DNA of 64,000 nucleotides from Thalassomonas haliotis (GCF_028657945.1 NZ_CP059693.1:2232001-2296000), one strand, 5' to 3'. Positions 9,995-20,088 are shown, counted from the stretch's first letter. The notes: generated by a model not told the origin, from the sequence alone. Made by a program: numbers and translations.

Positions 9995-10477
9995 ATGGTT
10001 TGGATAGATTATGCCATTTTGGCGTTAATTGGCATATCAACATTAATTAGTCTGGTTCGTGGCTTTGTCAAAGAAGCAGTATCCTTAATTATTTGGATAG
10101 GAGCTTTCTTTGTTGCCAGTACCTTTTATGCGAACCTGGCCAGTTTATTAACCAATATCTCAGATCCTTTCTTGCGCAATGCCGCCGCAATCGCCATCCT
10201 ATTTATAACGACGCTGATCCTCGGCGCCCTGGTAAACTATCTTATCGGACAACTGGTTACTAAAACCGGTTTGTCGGGTACAGACAGGGTATTGGGGCTT
10301 GCTTTTGGTGCCCTTCGCGGGGTATTGATCATCAGTGCTTTGTTATTTTTTATGGATGCCTTTACCCCGGCGGCAACCACCAGCTGGTGGACAGATTCGC
10401 AATTAATCCCTGAATTTAAACTGGTGATAGAATGGTTCTTTGAATATCTGAAACAATCATCGAGTTTTCTTACTTAA
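9995..10477 (+). CDS. cvpA: CvpA family inner-membrane protein
   Basis: A 160-residue integral membrane protein with the CvpA signature start ([25 protein letters not shown]) split here by eye into a hairpin-like first helix and the charged RGFVKE turn, followed by three more hydrophobic segments (about 32-50, 65-85, 103-125). CvpA was first known as required for colicin V production and later linked to bile and envelope stress; its biochemical role is not settled. It directly precedes purF, its near-universal neighbour in gammaproteobacteria. The 77-bp gap before it contains TAGAATGCGCGCC, a -10-like box with a GC-rich discriminator, so it may have its own promoter. Confidence 0.93.
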   Translation: MVWIDYAILALIGISTLISLVRGFVKEAVSLIIWIGAFFVASTFYANLASLLTNISDPFLRNAAAIAILFITTLILGALVNYLIGQLVTKTGLSGTDRVLGLAFGALRGVLIISALLFFMDAFTPAATTSWWTDSQLIPEFKLVIEWFFEYLKQSSSFLT

Positions 10478-10503
10478 CGAAGCGTTTGGCGGAGAAATAG
10501 TTC

Positions 10504-12018
10504 ATGTGTGGTATCGTTGGCATTGTCGGAAAAAGCTCTGTTGTTCAATCCCTCTATGATGGCTTAACGGTGCTCCAGCACCGGGGTCAGGATGCAGCAG
10601 GCATAGTCACCATTCACGACAATACGTTTAGATTACGTAAAGCAAATGGTCTGGTTAAAGATGTTTTTCATACGCGTCATATGATGCGCTTACAGGGAAG
10701 TATAGGCATAGGACATATCCGTTATCCGACTGCAGGCACTTCCAGCTCATCTGAAGCACAACCCTTTTATGCAAACTCTCCTTTTGGTATTTCTTTGGCT
10801 CACAACGGTAATTTAACCAATGCCAATGAGTTAAAAGACTGGTTATATACCCAAGCTCGCCGTCATGTAAACACCACCTCGGATTCCGAGCTGTTGTTAA
10901 ATATCCTGGCGCACGAACTGCAAAATACCGGCAGTATTGATATAACGCCGGATGATGTTTTTTCTGCGGTGGCTAATGTACATCAGCGGGTGCGTGGTGC
11001 TTATGCGACTGTTGCCCTGATCATAGGACATGGCATGGTGGCGTTTCGTGATCCAAACGGCATTCGTCCTTTGGTATTTGGTAAGCGGGAAACGGAAAAA
11101 GGCGTTGAGTACATGGTTGCGTCTGAGTCTGTTGCCCTGGACGCCTGTGAATTTACTTTTGTCAGAGACGTAGCCCCGGGTGAAACCATCTTCTTTAGTG
11201 AAGACGGTCAGTTATACAGCCAGCAATGTGCGCAAAACCCGACTTACAGCCCCTGTATTTTTGAGTTTGTTTATTTCTCCCGCCCGGACTCTACTATCGA
11301 TAAAATTTCTGTTTACGCGTCCCGGGTAGAGATGGGCAAAAAACTGGGTGAGAAAATTGCCCGGGAATGGGATGATCTGGATATTGATGTGGTAATCCCT
11401 ATTCCGGAGACCTCCTGTGATATTGCCCTGGAAATTGCCCGTCAAATGGATCTGCCTTACCGTCAGGGTTTTGTTAAAAACCGCTACATTGGCCGCACCT
11501 TTATTATGCCGGGTCAGGAACAGCGTAAGAAATCTGTACGTCAGAAACTTAATGCCATCAGTGCCGAATTTGTCGGTAAAAATGTACTGTTAGTGGATGA
11601 CTCTATTGTTCGCGGTACTACATCTGAGCAGATCATTGAGATGGCGCGTGCTGCCGGCGCCAAGAAAGTGTACTTTGCTTCCGCCGCACCTGAAATACGT
11701 TTCCCGAATGTCTACGGTATTGATATGCCCAGCGCCAATGAGTTGATTGCCCATGGCCGCGATCTGGATGATATCTGTGAGCTGTTAGGCGCCGATAAGC
11801 TGATTTTTCAATCCATTGACGATCTGGTTGCCGCAGTGGGTGTCGCCAATCCGGAAATTAAGATGTTTGAAACTTCTGTGTTTGACGGTAACTATATTAC
11901 CAATGATATCGACCAGGGCTATCTGGAAAGGCTTGATGCTTTGCGTAACAATGATACCAAAGAGAATTCGGACAAAAATGCCGACTCTATTATCGATATG
12001 CACAACGAAGGGGCGTAG
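10504..12018 (+). CDS. purF: Amidophosphoribosyltransferase
   Basis: Commits PRPP to purine synthesis by making 5-phosphoribosylamine with glutamine as amide donor. The N-terminal nucleophile Cys follows Met directly (MCGIVGIVG), giving the Ntn glutaminase half, with HRGQDAAGI and HNGNLTN; the PRTase half carries the PRPP loop [13 protein letters not shown] (about residues 360-372). The 504-residue length equals the E. coli enzyme. The start is preceded by GGAG. A strong hairpin terminator follows, ending the accD-purF operon. A PurR operator was not found upstream of cvpA by eye. Confidence 0.97.
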   Translation: MCGIVGIVGKSSVVQSLYDGLTVLQHRGQDAAGIVTIHDNTFRLRKANGLVKDVFHTRHMMRLQGSIGIGHIRYPTAGTSSSSEAQPFYANSPFGISLAHNGNLTNANELKDWLYTQARRHVNTTSDSELLLNILAHELQNTGSIDITPDDVFSAVANVHQRVRGAYATVALIIGHGMVAFRDPNGIRPLVFGKRETEKGVEYMVASESVALDACEFTFVRDVAPGETIFFSEDGQLYSQQCAQNPTYSPCIFEFVYFSRPDSTIDKISVYASRVEMGKKLGEKIAREWDDLDIDVVIPIPETSCDIALEIARQMDLPYRQGFVKNRYIGRTFIMPGQEQRKKSVRQKLNAISAEFVGKNVLLVDDSIVRGTTSEQIIEMARAAGAKKVYFASAAPEIRFPNVYGIDMPSANELIAHGRDLDDICELLGADKLIFQSIDDLVAAVGVANPEIKMFETSVFDGNYITNDIDQGYLERLDALRNNDTKENSDKNADSIIDMHNEGA

Positions 12019-12057
12019 CTCAGCTTATCGTGAGTTGAGTTCATCCTGAACATAGAA

Positions 12058-12080
12058 AGGCACCTTGAGGTGCCTCTTTT
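12058..12080 (+). terminator. Rho-independent terminator of purF
   Basis: AGGCACCT and AGGTGCCT form an 8-bp stem with a 2-nt apex (so realistically a 7-bp stem with a 4-nt loop), followed by CTTTT. It ends the accD-folC-dedD-cvpA-purF run; the next gene is convergent. Confidence 0.8.
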
Positions 12081-12122
12081 GTGGGTTGCTGTTACCGTTT
12101 CTGTCTTTGTGGAGCCATATGG

Positions 12123-12722
12123 TTAAGCCATATACTGAGGCCCCAAGCCCATACTCCACAAGATTACCGTGGTTGCCATCATGGCAACCAGCATAACCAA
12201 ACCACAGGTAACCACAGAGCTGGAATAAATAAAGCCCTTCTCCTCCGGAATATTCATCATGATAGGCACACCGGAATACAGCAAGTATACCGAGTAACAC
12301 ATAGCCACCATCACGGCTAATACCATGAGCCATAGGATAGGGATTAGTGCAACGACCCCTACCATGAGTAAAGGTGTGGCAGTATATGCCGCCAACTCTA
12401 ACGACTGGGTAAAGTTTGGACTGGAGTCGAAGGTTTTTGCCATCCAGTGAATTAAATAAGCCAGGGCGAATACGCCGGCAATAAGGGCAAAGTACATGGC
12501 TACGGCCATTACACCTGCACTTGTTTGAGTTAGCTTTATCGGATCTCCCGCACCTATGCTCCAGCCGATATGTGCAGCTGAATAATATCCGCATATCGAT
12601 GGTATTAGCGCGACGGTTAAGATATGTGCCAAACTGTACATCAAGCTCTCATGACGCTTTTCTATTGTTTGCCATTCTTCTTTCGGGTGAGCATAAAGCC
12701 CCCATATATGATTTAATATCAT
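12123..12722 (-). CDS. Yip1-family membrane protein
   Basis: A 199-residue polytopic protein with the bacterial Yip1/YIPF N-terminus (ILNHIWGLYAHPKEEWQTI), then five hydrophobic segments. Bacterial Yip1-like proteins are common in marine gammaproteobacteria and have no settled function. The start at 12722 is chosen because it begins the conserved N-terminus and is preceded by AGAGGA about 8 nt upstream; a longer frame to 12845 would add 41 residues of unlikely sequence. It is convergent with purF and stands alone on this strand. Confidence 0.8.
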   Translation of the reverse strand: MILNHIWGLYAHPKEEWQTIEKRHESLMYSLAHILTVALIPSICGYYSAAHIGWSIGAGDPIKLTQTSAGVMAVAMYFALIAGVFALAYLIHWMAKTFDSSPNFTQSLELAAYTATPLLMVGVVALIPILWLMVLAVMVAMCYSVYLLYSGVPIMMNIPEEKGFIYSSSVVTCGLVMLVAMMATTVILWSMGLGPQYMA

Positions 12723-12937
12723 GCTTATTATCCTCTTGCTATCCCCAAATATAATAATTAACAGCTTTCCCTGCCGTTTTGTTGTCGACTTTATTATTTT
12801 TATTGCCGATATGTTATTTATGTAAGATGGCGAAGCTTTCGTCAAGAGTTGTTTGAAAAATAAGCTTAAATTGACCGGTATTAGGCTTTTTAATAGTTAA
12901 AACCAAGAATAGGGCGTTTTTTTATATCATAAGGATA

Positions 12938-13213
12938 TTAACTGGTGCGAATACGAACAATATTCATTACTTCTATGTCGAACCCCGCCACGTTCTCCGT
13001 GGCCGGGTAATAGGTAATATTGACGCGCTGGCCGGCTAATGATTTATATTGCTGCTTTCGTTTATATTTAAAAGGCACATCAACACCTTCCAACATTAAG
13101 GTATTAATGAACCACTCGTCTTGCTGACGCTGCACATGAGACGATACTTTGATCTGTTCGGTGTGAACCAGTTGCTGATGTTTTTCGGTTAACTTATCTG
13201 CGGCTGTTTTCAT
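12938..13213 (-). CDS. Conserved small protein of unknown function
   Basis: A basic, probably cytoplasmic protein of 91 residues from the ATG at 13213. I recall similar short proteins in Shewanella/Colwellia genomes, with the core VPFKYKRKQQYKSLAGQRVN and a C-terminus that ends IVRIRTS, but know no function. The start is uncertain: ribosome sites are weak before this ATG, and a GTG at 13273 would give 111 residues and has GAGGGG close to it. No signal peptide or membrane segment. It is divergent from miaE with about 180 bp between them. Confidence 0.6.
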   Translation of the reverse strand: MKTAADKLTEKHQQLVHTEQIKVSSHVQRQQDEWFINTLMLEGVDVPFKYKRKQQYKSLAGQRVNITYYPATENVAGFDIEVMNIVRIRTS

Positions 13214-13396
13214 GGTTTTTTTGCTTGTTGACTTGCTCTTTGTCCAGTATCTCAATAAATCATGCCCGGGCACAGCCCCTCAGGTCATTTTCGTTAATTA
13301 GCCAGTATTAACTTTGATATGGTTATACACCTGATGAAAACATTCATGATAAAATTGCCTTTTTATTGCTTTTATTATTTTAGACCCGAGGTTTGA

Positions 13397-14161
13397 GTGT
13401 CCAACCAGCAGTTATTAGCCCCCATTTTAGATTTTTTAGCTTGTGAAACCCCAAAAGCGTGGATTGATGAAGCGGTTAAAAAAGAAAACTTACCTGTGGT
13501 GCTTATCGACCATTTAATTTGTGAATTAAAAGCCGCCCAGTCCGCTATGTTCCTGATCCGTAAATACGCGGTGGATAAGGCAAGCGGCGATGCCCTGCTG
13601 GCATGGCTTAAACCGTTTGAGACCCTGGTATATAAAAGGGAAGGGGACTGGCGTACTTTACCGGATAAGAACAGGCTGACCAAAGCGGTTATTCCCAAGT
13701 CAGACTCACCTTATGGTCAGGAGCTGATAGATAAAATGGTGCTGTTGATCAAAGAAGAGTTACACCACTTTTATCAGGTATTGGAAATTATGGATGAGTA
13801 CGGCATTGAATACCAAAGCATTACACCATGTCGCTACGCTAAGGGAATGCTGCGTCATGTCAAAACCTATGAGCCCGATGCTTTGGTGGATAAGCTGATC
13901 ATAGGTGCCTATATTGAAGCACGCTCCTGTGAGCGTTTTGCCAGCCTGGCACCACATGTGGATAAGCGTCTGGGAGACTTTTATGTTTCTTTGCTGCGTT
14001 CTGAAGCGCGCCATTACCAGGATTATTTAACTTTGGCAGCGCAGGTTGCAGGTCAAGATATCAGTGAGCGGGTGAAGCATTTTGCAGAAGTAGAAGCCAT
14101 GCTTATTACTACAGCTGACAGTGATTTTAAGTTTCATAGCGGTATTCCGCTGGTTAATTAG
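13397..14161 (+). CDS. miaE: tRNA-(ms2io6A37) hydroxylase
   Basis: MiaE hydroxylates the isopentenyl side chain of ms2i6A at position 37 of tRNAs that read UNN codons, an O2-dependent diiron reaction. The 254-residue protein shows paired ferritin-like iron ligands: Glu and ExxH in KEELHHFYQVLEIM and Glu plus SEARHYQDYL in the second half, with IEARSCERFASLAP between them. The GTG start has GAGG six bases upstream. MiaE is absent from E. coli K-12 but common in Salmonella, Pseudomonas and marine relatives. It is convergent with lpxH across a shared hairpin. Confidence 0.92.
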   Translation: MSNQQLLAPILDFLACETPKAWIDEAVKKENLPVVLIDHLICELKAAQSAMFLIRKYAVDKASGDALLAWLKPFETLVYKREGDWRTLPDKNRLTKAVIPKSDSPYGQELIDKMVLLIKEELHHFYQVLEIMDEYGIEYQSITPCRYAKGMLRHVKTYEPDALVDKLIIGAYIEARSCERFASLAPHVDKRLGDFYVSLLRSEARHYQDYLTLAAQVAGQDISERVKHFAEVEAMLITTADSDFKFHSGIPLVN

Positions 14162-14196
14162 GCTGAACAGGTATTGGGCTGCATGGGAAGGCTAAA

Positions 14197-14244
14197 GCAG
14201 CAGGAAAACCTGATCTATTTTCGGGTTTTCCGTGTTGATGCTGC
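14197..14244. terminator. Bidirectional hairpin between miaE and lpxH
   Basis: Outer arms GCAGCA (14197-14202) and TGCTGC (14239-14244) enclose inner arms GGAAAACC (14203-14210) and GGTTTTCC (14224-14231); a 7-nt bulge lies on one side. It sits between two convergent stops and lacks a long T tract, so termination is inferred. Confidence 0.5.
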
Positions 14245-14251
14245 TTCGGGT

Positions 14252-15007
14252 TTATATTTTGGCTGTAAAAGGCTGATTAAGCAGCTCAAACCCTGCTTGG
14301 GTTACTTTAAGCCAGGCACCTTGTTCATACCAGTCCCCTAATACTACTCTTTGTGCATTTTGCCCGTTGGCGGTTAATTGGTGAACGGCGGGTCTGTGGG
14401 TATGGCCGTGGATCAGCAACTGACTGTTATTTTGCTCCAGACAGTTGATCACCTCTTGCGGCGTGACGTCCATAATCTCCTGGGATTTAACCGACGTGGC
14501 CATAGCGCTTTTTTTCCGGTAGTTTTCGGCGATATTACGGCGCACAAATAACGGTAAACTCTTCATTATTCCCTGCCACCACCAACTGCGGGATTTTTTG
14601 CGAAACTTTTGGTAATTGATGTCCCGGGTGCAAAGGGTATCTCCGTGCATGATCACCACTTTTTGGCCGTAAAGCTCTATGAGCTCGACTTCGGGTAAGA
14701 TCACCATGCCTGATTTTTTTGCGTATTTTTTTCCTAGCAGGAAATCCCGGTTACCGTGGATAAAATAAATAGTGGTCTTTTTTTGCGATAACTCGGCCAG
14801 GGCCCGGGCAATTTCAATAACAAAGGGGCTGTCATCGTCATCACCTATCCAACTCTCAAATAAATCACCCAGGATGTATAAGGCCTCGGCCTCGGGGGCA
14901 TTATTTTTTAAGAAGGATAAAAAACAGGCCGTAATATCCGGCCTGTTTTGAGCTAAATGCAAATCGGCAATAAAATAAGTTACCGGTGCTTTTGCTTTAG
15001 ATGTCAT
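14252..15007 (-). CDS. lpxH: UDP-2,3-diacylglucosamine pyrophosphohydrolase
   Basis: Cleaves UDP-2,3-diacylglucosamine to lipid X in lipid A synthesis, at the inner face of the inner membrane. Calcineurin-like metallophosphatase motifs are in order: FIADLHL (DxH), LGDLFESWIG (GDxxE), HGNRDFLLG (GNxxD), VIMHGDTLCT (GD/H) and HGHTHRP (GHxH). The 251-residue length is usual. It lies directly downstream of ppiB on the same strand (35 nt apart), as in E. coli where ppiB and lpxH are neighbours of cysS. Confidence 0.96.
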   Translation of the reverse strand: MTSKAKAPVTYFIADLHLAQNRPDITACFLSFLKNNAPEAEALYILGDLFESWIGDDDDSPFVIEIARALAELSQKKTTIYFIHGNRDFLLGKKYAKKSGMVILPEVELIELYGQKVVIMHGDTLCTRDINYQKFRKKSRSWWWQGIMKSLPLFVRRNIAENYRKKSAMATSVKSQEIMDVTPQEVINCLEQNNSQLLIHGHTHRPAVHQLTANGQNAQRVVLGDWYEQGAWLKVTQAGFELLNQPFTAKI

Positions 15008-15042
15008 TGAGTCTGGTTACTGCTTTAACAACTATGCGACGA

Positions 15043-15534
15043 TTACTCGACGATAGTTTCTTGAATAATGATTTCATCTTTTGGCACATCGTCATGGAAA
15101 CCCATGCGGCCGGTATCGACTAAGGTCATTTTATCAACTATATCCATGCCTTCGCTTACTTCACCAAATACGCAGTAACCCCAGCCTTGTACCGACTCGT
15201 TTTTAAAGTCTAGGAAGTCGTTATCAACCAGGTTGATGAAGAACTGTGCAGAAGCCGAATGAGGATCTTGGGTGCGGGCCATGGCTAAAGTGCCACGTTT
15301 GTTGCTCAGGCCGTTGCTGGCTTCATTTTGGATTGGCTCACGGCTGTCTTTTTCTGCCATACCCGGTTCAAATCCACCGCCCTGGGCCATAAAGCCCTTA
15401 ATAACACGGTGAAAGATAGTGCCGTTGTAAAAGCCGTCTTCGGCGTATTGCTGAAAGTTTTTTGCTGTGATTGGCGCCTTATCAAAATCCAGTTCGATTT
15501 TAATATCACCTAAGTTTGTTTTAAAAGTGATCAT
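15043..15534 (-). CDS. ppiB: Peptidyl-prolyl cis-trans isomerase B, cyclophilin type
   Basis: Cytoplasmic cyclophilin that speeds proline isomerisation. The 163 residues lack a signal peptide. Cyclophilin signatures are present: [13 protein letters not shown] (catalytic Arg and Phe), [12 protein letters not shown] (QFFI), and [18 protein letters not shown]. It heads a two-gene run with lpxH and is divergent from cysS; the pairing ppiB/cysS is conserved. Confidence 0.96.
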   Translation of the reverse strand: MITFKTNLGDIKIELDFDKAPITAKNFQQYAEDGFYNGTIFHRVIKGFMAQGGGFEPGMAEKDSREPIQNEASNGLSNKRGTLAMARTQDPHSASAQFFINLVDNDFLDFKNESVQGWGYCVFGEVSEGMDIVDKMTLVDTGRMGFHDDVPKDEIIIQETIVE

Positions 15535-15725
15535 TTTTTTATCTCATTGTTAAACACGGGCAAATTGTAACGTAACTTTATCTGTATTGCTCTTATATCT
15601 GAGATAAAATAATCTGACTTAATGACCCCCGGCCCAGCTTAGGTTACAATTGCCGGGAATTTCCCGTAACGGGAAGCACTATTTTTATTTTATTGATAAT
15701 AAGAGAAAAGGACATAAGAGATCTC

Positions 15726-17108
15726 ATGCTGCAAATCTACAATACCTTAAGCCGAAAAAAAGAAGTTTTTAAACCTATTACCCCGGGAAAGGTTGGCTTG
15801 TATGTTTGTGGTATCACTATTTATGATCACTTGCATATCGGCCATGCTCGTACTTATGTCGCCTTTGATATTATTGCCCGTTACTTTAGGCATTTAGGTT
15901 ATGACCTGACTCATGTGCGCAATATTACCGATGTTGATGACAAGATCATCAAGCGGGCGGCGGAAAACGGTGAAAGCTGCGACAGCTTAACCGAACGTAT
16001 GACCAAAGAGATGTATCAGGACATGGATGATTTAAATATCATGCGTCCCGACATCGACCCTACCGTCACCGGACATATGGATGAAATTATCGCCATGGTG
16101 GTGCGCCTGGTAGAAAAAGGCCACGCCTATGTTGCCGATACCGGGGACGTGATGTTTGAAGTCAGTACCTATAAAGATTACGGCAAGCTCAGCCTGCAAA
16201 ACCTGGAAATGCTGCAAGCCGGCGCCCGGGTAGATGTAGAAGACAGTAAAAGAAGCCCGCTGGATTTCGTGTTGTGGAAAATGGCGAAGCCGGGTGAGCC
16301 GAGCTGGGCATCTCCGTGGGGGGAAGGACGTCCCGGCTGGCATATCGAATGTTCTGCCATGAACAGCAAACATTTAGGCGATCATTTTGATATTCACGGC
16401 GGCGGCTCGGACCTGCAGTTCCCGCATCATGAAAATGAAATTGCCCAGTCTTGCTGTGCTTTGGATACCCCGTATGTAAACTACTGGATGCACGGCGGTA
16501 TGGTGCAGATAAATAAAGAGAAGATGTCAAAGTCACTCAATAACTTCTTCACCCTGCGCAGCGTACTTCAAGAATACGATGCGGAAACGGTGCGCTTTTT
16601 CTTAACCTCAAGCCATTACCGCAGCCAGTTAAACTATTCCCAGGAAAACCTGGCCCAGGCCAGGGCCGGACTAGAGCGTATTTATACCGCACTGCGTGGC
16701 GTAGATCTGGTTGATGTTGAGTTGTCTGGCAATGCTTATGTCGAGCGCTTTGAAGCGGCCATGAATGATGACTTTAACTGTCCCGAAGCCATGTCGGTTA
16801 TTTTTGAACTGGCTAAAGAAATCAATCGCTTAAAAGCTGAAGATGCTGCAAAAGCTGGCGAATTGGCTGCTGTTTTGGTGAAGCTTGGTGAAATTCTTGG
16901 CATCGCGCAAAACTCACCGGAAGATTTCTTAAAAGGCCATAGTGGTGATGATGAAGAAGCTGCGGTCATTGAAGCCTTGATCAAGCAAAGAAATGATGCC
17001 AGGGCGGCGAAAGACTGGGCAGCTGCCGATGATGCCCGGGATAAGCTGGCGGCGATGAAAGTGATTCTTGAAGACAGTGCTAACGGTACTACCTGGCGTA
17101 AAGGATAA
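15726..17108 (+). CDS. cysS: Cysteinyl-tRNA synthetase
   Basis: Class I aminoacyl-tRNA synthetase charging tRNA-Cys. The HIGH motif is HIGHART near residue 37, the zinc ligands include the early Cys of YVCGITIYD and the Cys/His/Glu set in WHIECSAM and FPHHENE, and the KMSKS motif is KMSKSLNNF. The ATG at 15726 is chosen since it begins the conserved [13 protein letters not shown]; an upstream TTG at 15693 would add 11 residues without homology. With 460 residues, length matches the family. A strong terminator follows. Confidence 0.96.
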   Translation: MLQIYNTLSRKKEVFKPITPGKVGLYVCGITIYDHLHIGHARTYVAFDIIARYFRHLGYDLTHVRNITDVDDKIIKRAAENGESCDSLTERMTKEMYQDMDDLNIMRPDIDPTVTGHMDEIIAMVVRLVEKGHAYVADTGDVMFEVSTYKDYGKLSLQNLEMLQAGARVDVEDSKRSPLDFVLWKMAKPGEPSWASPWGEGRPGWHIECSAMNSKHLGDHFDIHGGGSDLQFPHHENEIAQSCCALDTPYVNYWMHGGMVQINKEKMSKSLNNFFTLRSVLQEYDAETVRFFLTSSHYRSQLNYSQENLAQARAGLERIYTALRGVDLVDVELSGNAYVERFEAAMNDDFNCPEAMSVIFELAKEINRLKAEDAAKAGELAAVLVKLGEILGIAQNSPEDFLKGHSGDDEEAAVIEALIKQRNDARAAKDWAAADDARDKLAAMKVILEDSANGTTWRKG

Positions 17109-17131
17109 CTTTTTAGTTTTTATATCTGTTA

Positions 17132-17159
17132 AAAACCAGCGTTGAGCGCTGGTTTTTTA
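17132..17159 (+). terminator. Rho-independent terminator of cysS
   Basis: AAAAACCAGCG and CGCTGGTTTTT form an 11-bp stem with a 5-nt loop and end in a run of T, 24 bp after the cysS stop. Confidence 0.9.
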
Positions 17160-17218
17160 GTGTTAAGTACAAATATGTCCATAGGACTAAATTACGGCTA
17201 CACAGTTATAGCTTTTCA

Positions 17219-17536
17219 TCATCCCCTTGGTTTTGAAGGCCAAATTACCGTTTTGGCGTCGTTATAAACCTATGTTATGTCTCTTAATGCTTGCCTGTAT
17301 GTCCGGTATTCTGCAGTATCAGCGCCAATATCCAGAGCCTTATTAATTAGACAATCAGCTTCTGCTAATAGTGGTTCCCGGCATATTCTCACTTGTGCAA
17401 AGTTTTCGCATTGTCATTTTATTAAATCAGGGTTAATTTCCTCCTGCAAAATTTCAGGTAAAAAAGCCATAGACTCTGCTTTATCTATCACACCGGCAAT
17501 AGCCCCGATATATTTATTTTGATAAAAAATGTTCAT
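17219..17536 (-). pseudogene. Phage tail-assembly chaperone-like remnant with two internal stops
   Basis: Read as one frame of 106 codons starting at the ATG at 17536, the product is interrupted by TGA after 40 residues and by TAG near the end, yet stays coherent across both. The middle reads REPLLAEADCLINKALDIG and then EYRTYRQALRDIT, followed after the TAG by VYNDAKTVIWPSKPRG. This pattern (RDxLLxEAD...YRQALRDI...WP) is typical of short phage tail-fibre assembly/tail chaperone proteins, which normally sit directly after a tail-fibre gene. Here the ATG is 1 nt past the stop of the upstream tail-fibre-like remnant, consistent with that order. Family assignment is by eye. Confidence 0.65.
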
Positions 17537-17537
17537 T

Positions 17538-18223
17538 TTATACGCCCGATTCTTTGTCTTGAAGTGGCCCGACAAATTGCCACCAGTTATGGGGCTGGGT
17601 TAAATCTACATAGCCGCTTACTACCGCAGGTAATGCAATAAGCATTTCTCCTGGCGCAGAAACATGCTTGATAGATGAATCCATAGTTCTTTGATCTGCA
17701 GCTGTCTGATAAACCCCCCAGCCTGAAGGAAGAGCACTGCCGTCAACATCAAGTAATGCCTGATTTTCAGAGGTTCTGAATATAGGATATTCACTTCGTA
17801 CTTTAGCGATTGTTTCATTAATAACTTGTTGTTGCGTTATATAAGCCAGATCCGGTATGGCTGTCACAGTAAAGTTGGTTTCCTGGCTACCGCCATTTTC
17901 TAGCGTACGTACCGCAAAAGGGGCTGCCAGGGTAAAATAAGTGCGGGCGAACTCGGTATTGCCGTAGTTGGCAAAAAGCAGTACTTCTATGGCATCAAAG
18001 TTTTCCGCTGGCTGTTGTCATTGGGGTCAAGCTCATGGCAAATAAGCGCGCCGTCCTGGCGCGTGTTGATAAGTTGCGTTAACACCGGATCTAAACTTGG
18101 AATAGTGCCGTTTGCATCACCGATTTCGACGCGGGTAAACTCCACGGGTAAATGCTGGGTGCTTGCCAGGTTCTCACCCGTGTGGCCGGATGTTAGCCAC
18201 AGGGATTTATTTTTGCTGATCAT
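17538..18223 (-). pseudogene. Phage tail-fibre-like gene with one frameshift
   Basis: The start at 18223 has a good AAGGAA site 7 nt upstream. The first frame gives an N-terminus with FTRVEIGDANGTIPSLDP, resembling the VGDGxGxxP segment of P2-type tail-fibre N-termini, and then ends prematurely. Shifting frame near 18017-18019, where one C of a CC pair seems lost, gives a continuous second part: QQPAENFDAIEVLLFANYG on through ALPAVVSGYVDLTQPHNWWQ to the stop at 17538. The restored product would be about 228 residues, short for a whole tail fibre. A sequencing error could explain the shift, but the downstream partner also carries stops. The 240 bp upstream, before folD, hold no recognisable gene. 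Confidence 0.6.
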
Positions 18224-18416
18224 TATTATATTCCTTACAAGGAGTTCGTTGATACGGCTGCATCATATCGGCGGGGAAAGTTAACAACAGGGCAAGTTTG
18301 TCCGCTTAAGCTTGAGCTGGGAAAAACAGATATTGGTTTTGCAGGAAGTTTTGGCGAAAAAAAATGTGGTGTACCTGGTGGAGAAAGTTTGCCGGGGAGG
18401 GGACTAGAAGAAGCAC

Positions 18417-18446
18417 GTAAAAGCGGACAAAAGAATTTATCCGCTT
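18417..18446 (-). terminator. Possible terminator of folD
   Basis: AAGCGGA (18421-18427) and TCCGCTT (18440-18446) form a 7-bp stem with a 12-nt loop; on the minus strand it is followed by TTTTAC only. Weak T tract, so tentative. Confidence 0.4.
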
Positions 18447-18467
18447 GGGGAAATACGTTAGCTTAAT

Positions 18468-19322
18468 CTAGCTGCCAAAGTCTTCACAGGCAATCAAGGT
18501 ATTCTCGATTAAGCTGGCGACTGTCATCGGGCCAACACCGCCAGGTACCGGAGTGATATAAGCCGCTTTTTTAGCTGCGATATCAAATTCCACATCACCG
18601 CAGAGCTTGCCGCTGTCCAATCGGTTGATACCGACGTCAATGACGACTGCGCCTTCTTTAATCCACTCGCCGGGAATGAAAGCCGGTTTACCCACGGCAA
18701 CCACCACCAGGTCGGCATTGCGCACTTTACTTTCCAGGTCTTTGGTGAACCTGTGTGTGGTGGTGACGGTACAACCTGCCAGTAATAACTCTAAGGTCAT
18801 CGGGCGGCCGACAATGTTAGAAGCACCTACCACCAGGGCATCCAGACCGTGGGTTTTAACACCGGTAGATTCTATCAGGGTCATGATGCCTTTTGGCGTG
18901 CAGGGGCGCAGGCCCGGCTGACGCAGGGCTAACTTGCCGACATTTGAGGGATGGAAGCCATCAACGTCTTTTTCCGGATTGATATGCTCAATCACCAGGT
19001 TGGCATCTAAACCTTCTGGTAAAGGTAGCTGTACCAGGATGCCGTCAATCTCATTGTCGTTATTAAGCTTGTCAATCAGTTGAAACAACTCCTGCTCTGT
19101 GGTGCTGTCCGGGAGATCGTATGAACGGGAGACAAAACCGACTTCCTCACAGGCCCGGCGCTTACTGCCGACATAAATTTCGGAGGCGGGATCTGAGCCA
19201 ACCAAAATCACCGCTAACCCGGGTGCTCTTTTACCTTGTTCAATACGCTTGCTTACTTTTTCTTTTACTGAATTGCGTACTTGCTTCGCAATTTCATTAC
19301 CGTTAATAAGTGATGCTGTCAT
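18468..19322 (-). CDS. folD: Methylenetetrahydrofolate dehydrogenase/cyclohydrolase
   Basis: Interconverts 5,10-methylene- and 10-formyl-tetrahydrofolate in two steps with NADP. The 284-residue protein has the substrate-domain signatures [13 protein letters not shown] (Tyr and the catalytic Lys) and [10 protein letters not shown], the hinge [11 protein letters not shown], the NADP region [12 protein letters not shown] and the C-terminal signature [14 protein letters not shown]. It is a single-gene unit here, between the phage-tail remnants and the tRNA operon. Synteny near cysS matches E. coli, where folD is also close to cysS. Confidence 0.97.
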   Translation of the reverse strand: MTASLINGNEIAKQVRNSVKEKVSKRIEQGKRAPGLAVILVGSDPASEIYVGSKRRACEEVGFVSRSYDLPDSTTEQELFQLIDKLNNDNEIDGILVQLPLPEGLDANLVIEHINPEKDVDGFHPSNVGKLALRQPGLRPCTPKGIMTLIESTGVKTHGLDALVVGASNIVGRPMTLELLLAGCTVTTTHRFTKDLESKVRNADLVVVAVGKPAFIPGEWIKEGAVVIDVGINRLDSGKLCGDVEFDIAAKKAAYITPVPGGVGPMTVASLIENTLIACEDFGS

Positions 19323-19603
19323 AGTTACTACATGGTAGGGGTTAAAAACCCGGCTATTTTCGCATAGTTTATGGTTCAGGTGTAGCCTAAATTAGCCCGA
19401 TATCCCATTCGTTTTAAGGAAGCTCTCTGTCGTTGAACCGTCCTATTTTAAAGGGATGATGATTTCTGCTAAATTTATCATCCGCTATATTGTTTTTATC
19501 CCGCTTTTATCACTTAAGTTGCATAGCAATCAGGCGAATGTGATAATATTCAGACAAACCGCTGTAAAAGTAGGCGAACGATTTTTATTTTTAAAAAAAA
19601 GGT

Positions 19604-19632
19604 TTGACGAGTCAGGAGCAAGTGGGTAATAT
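19604..19632 (+). promoter_or_regulatory. Sigma-70 promoter of the tRNA operon
   Basis: TTGACG (19604-19609), a 17-nt spacer and TAATAT (19627-19632), followed by a GC-rich discriminator (CCGCATCCG), which is typical of stable-RNA promoters under stringent control. The first tRNA starts 38 nt after the -10 box. The rest of the gap from folD (19323-19603) shows no gene. Confidence 0.8.
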
Positions 19633-19670
19633 CCGCATCCGTTGAAAGCGAGTCAGCTTTTAGCATAAGT

Positions 19671-19747
19671 CGGTGATTAGCGCAGCTTGGTAGCGCACTT
19701 GGTTTGGGTCCAAGGGGTCGCAAGTTCGAATCTTGCATCACCGACCA
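19671..19747 (+). tRNA. tRNA-Pro (anticodon TGG), copy 1
   Basis: A 77-nt cloverleaf with encoded CCA. Acceptor arms CGGTGAT/ATCACCG, anticodon stem CTTGG/CCAAG enclosing TTTGGGT (anticodon TGG), T loop with GTTCGAATC. The first of four identical copies in this operon. Confidence 0.97.
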
Positions 19748-19835
19748 CTTTTTATCTCTGTTTATTATACCTTGGTAGCATGCTCAGGAATGAAAAGTGG
19801 CCTTGAAGAAATTCAGGGCCTGCTGTAGGTAATGT

Positions 19836-19912
<77 letters not shown>

Positions 19913-19918
19913 TACAGT

Positions 19919-19995
19919 GGTGGCTATAGCTCAGTTGGTAGAGCCCCGGATTGTGATTCCGGTTGTCGTGGGTTCAAGTCCCATTAGCCACCCCA
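19919..19995 (+). tRNA. tRNA-His (anticodon GTG)
   Basis: Includes the extra 5' G (position -1) that pairs with C73, the identity element of tRNA-His. Acceptor GTGGCTA/TAGCCAC, anticodon loop ATTGTGATT giving GTG, encoded CCA. Only 6 nt after tRNA-Arg, as in the argX-hisR order of E. coli. Confidence 0.96.
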
Positions 19996-20011
19996 TTTTT
20001 ATGAATATCGT

Positions 20012-20088
20012 CGGTGATTAGCGCAGCTTGGTAGCGCACTTGGTTTGGGTCCAAGGGGTCGCAAGTTCGAATCTTGCATCACCGACCA
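20012..20088 (+). tRNA. tRNA-Pro (anticodon TGG), copy 2
   Basis: Identical over all 77 nt to the copy at 19671. Short flanks are also shared (a T before and CTT after), which fits duplication of a tRNA unit. Confidence 0.97.

Noticed and set aside
12025-12594. Minus-strand 189-codon frame overlapping the Yip1-like gene
   Set aside because: Its product is Cys/His/Arg-rich and not protein-like, and it overlaps a well-supported membrane protein in another frame.
17277-17522. Plus-strand 81-codon frame after cysS
   Set aside because: It is antisense to the tail-chaperone remnant, whose minus-strand reading gives recognisable sequence; the plus frame gives nothing familiar.
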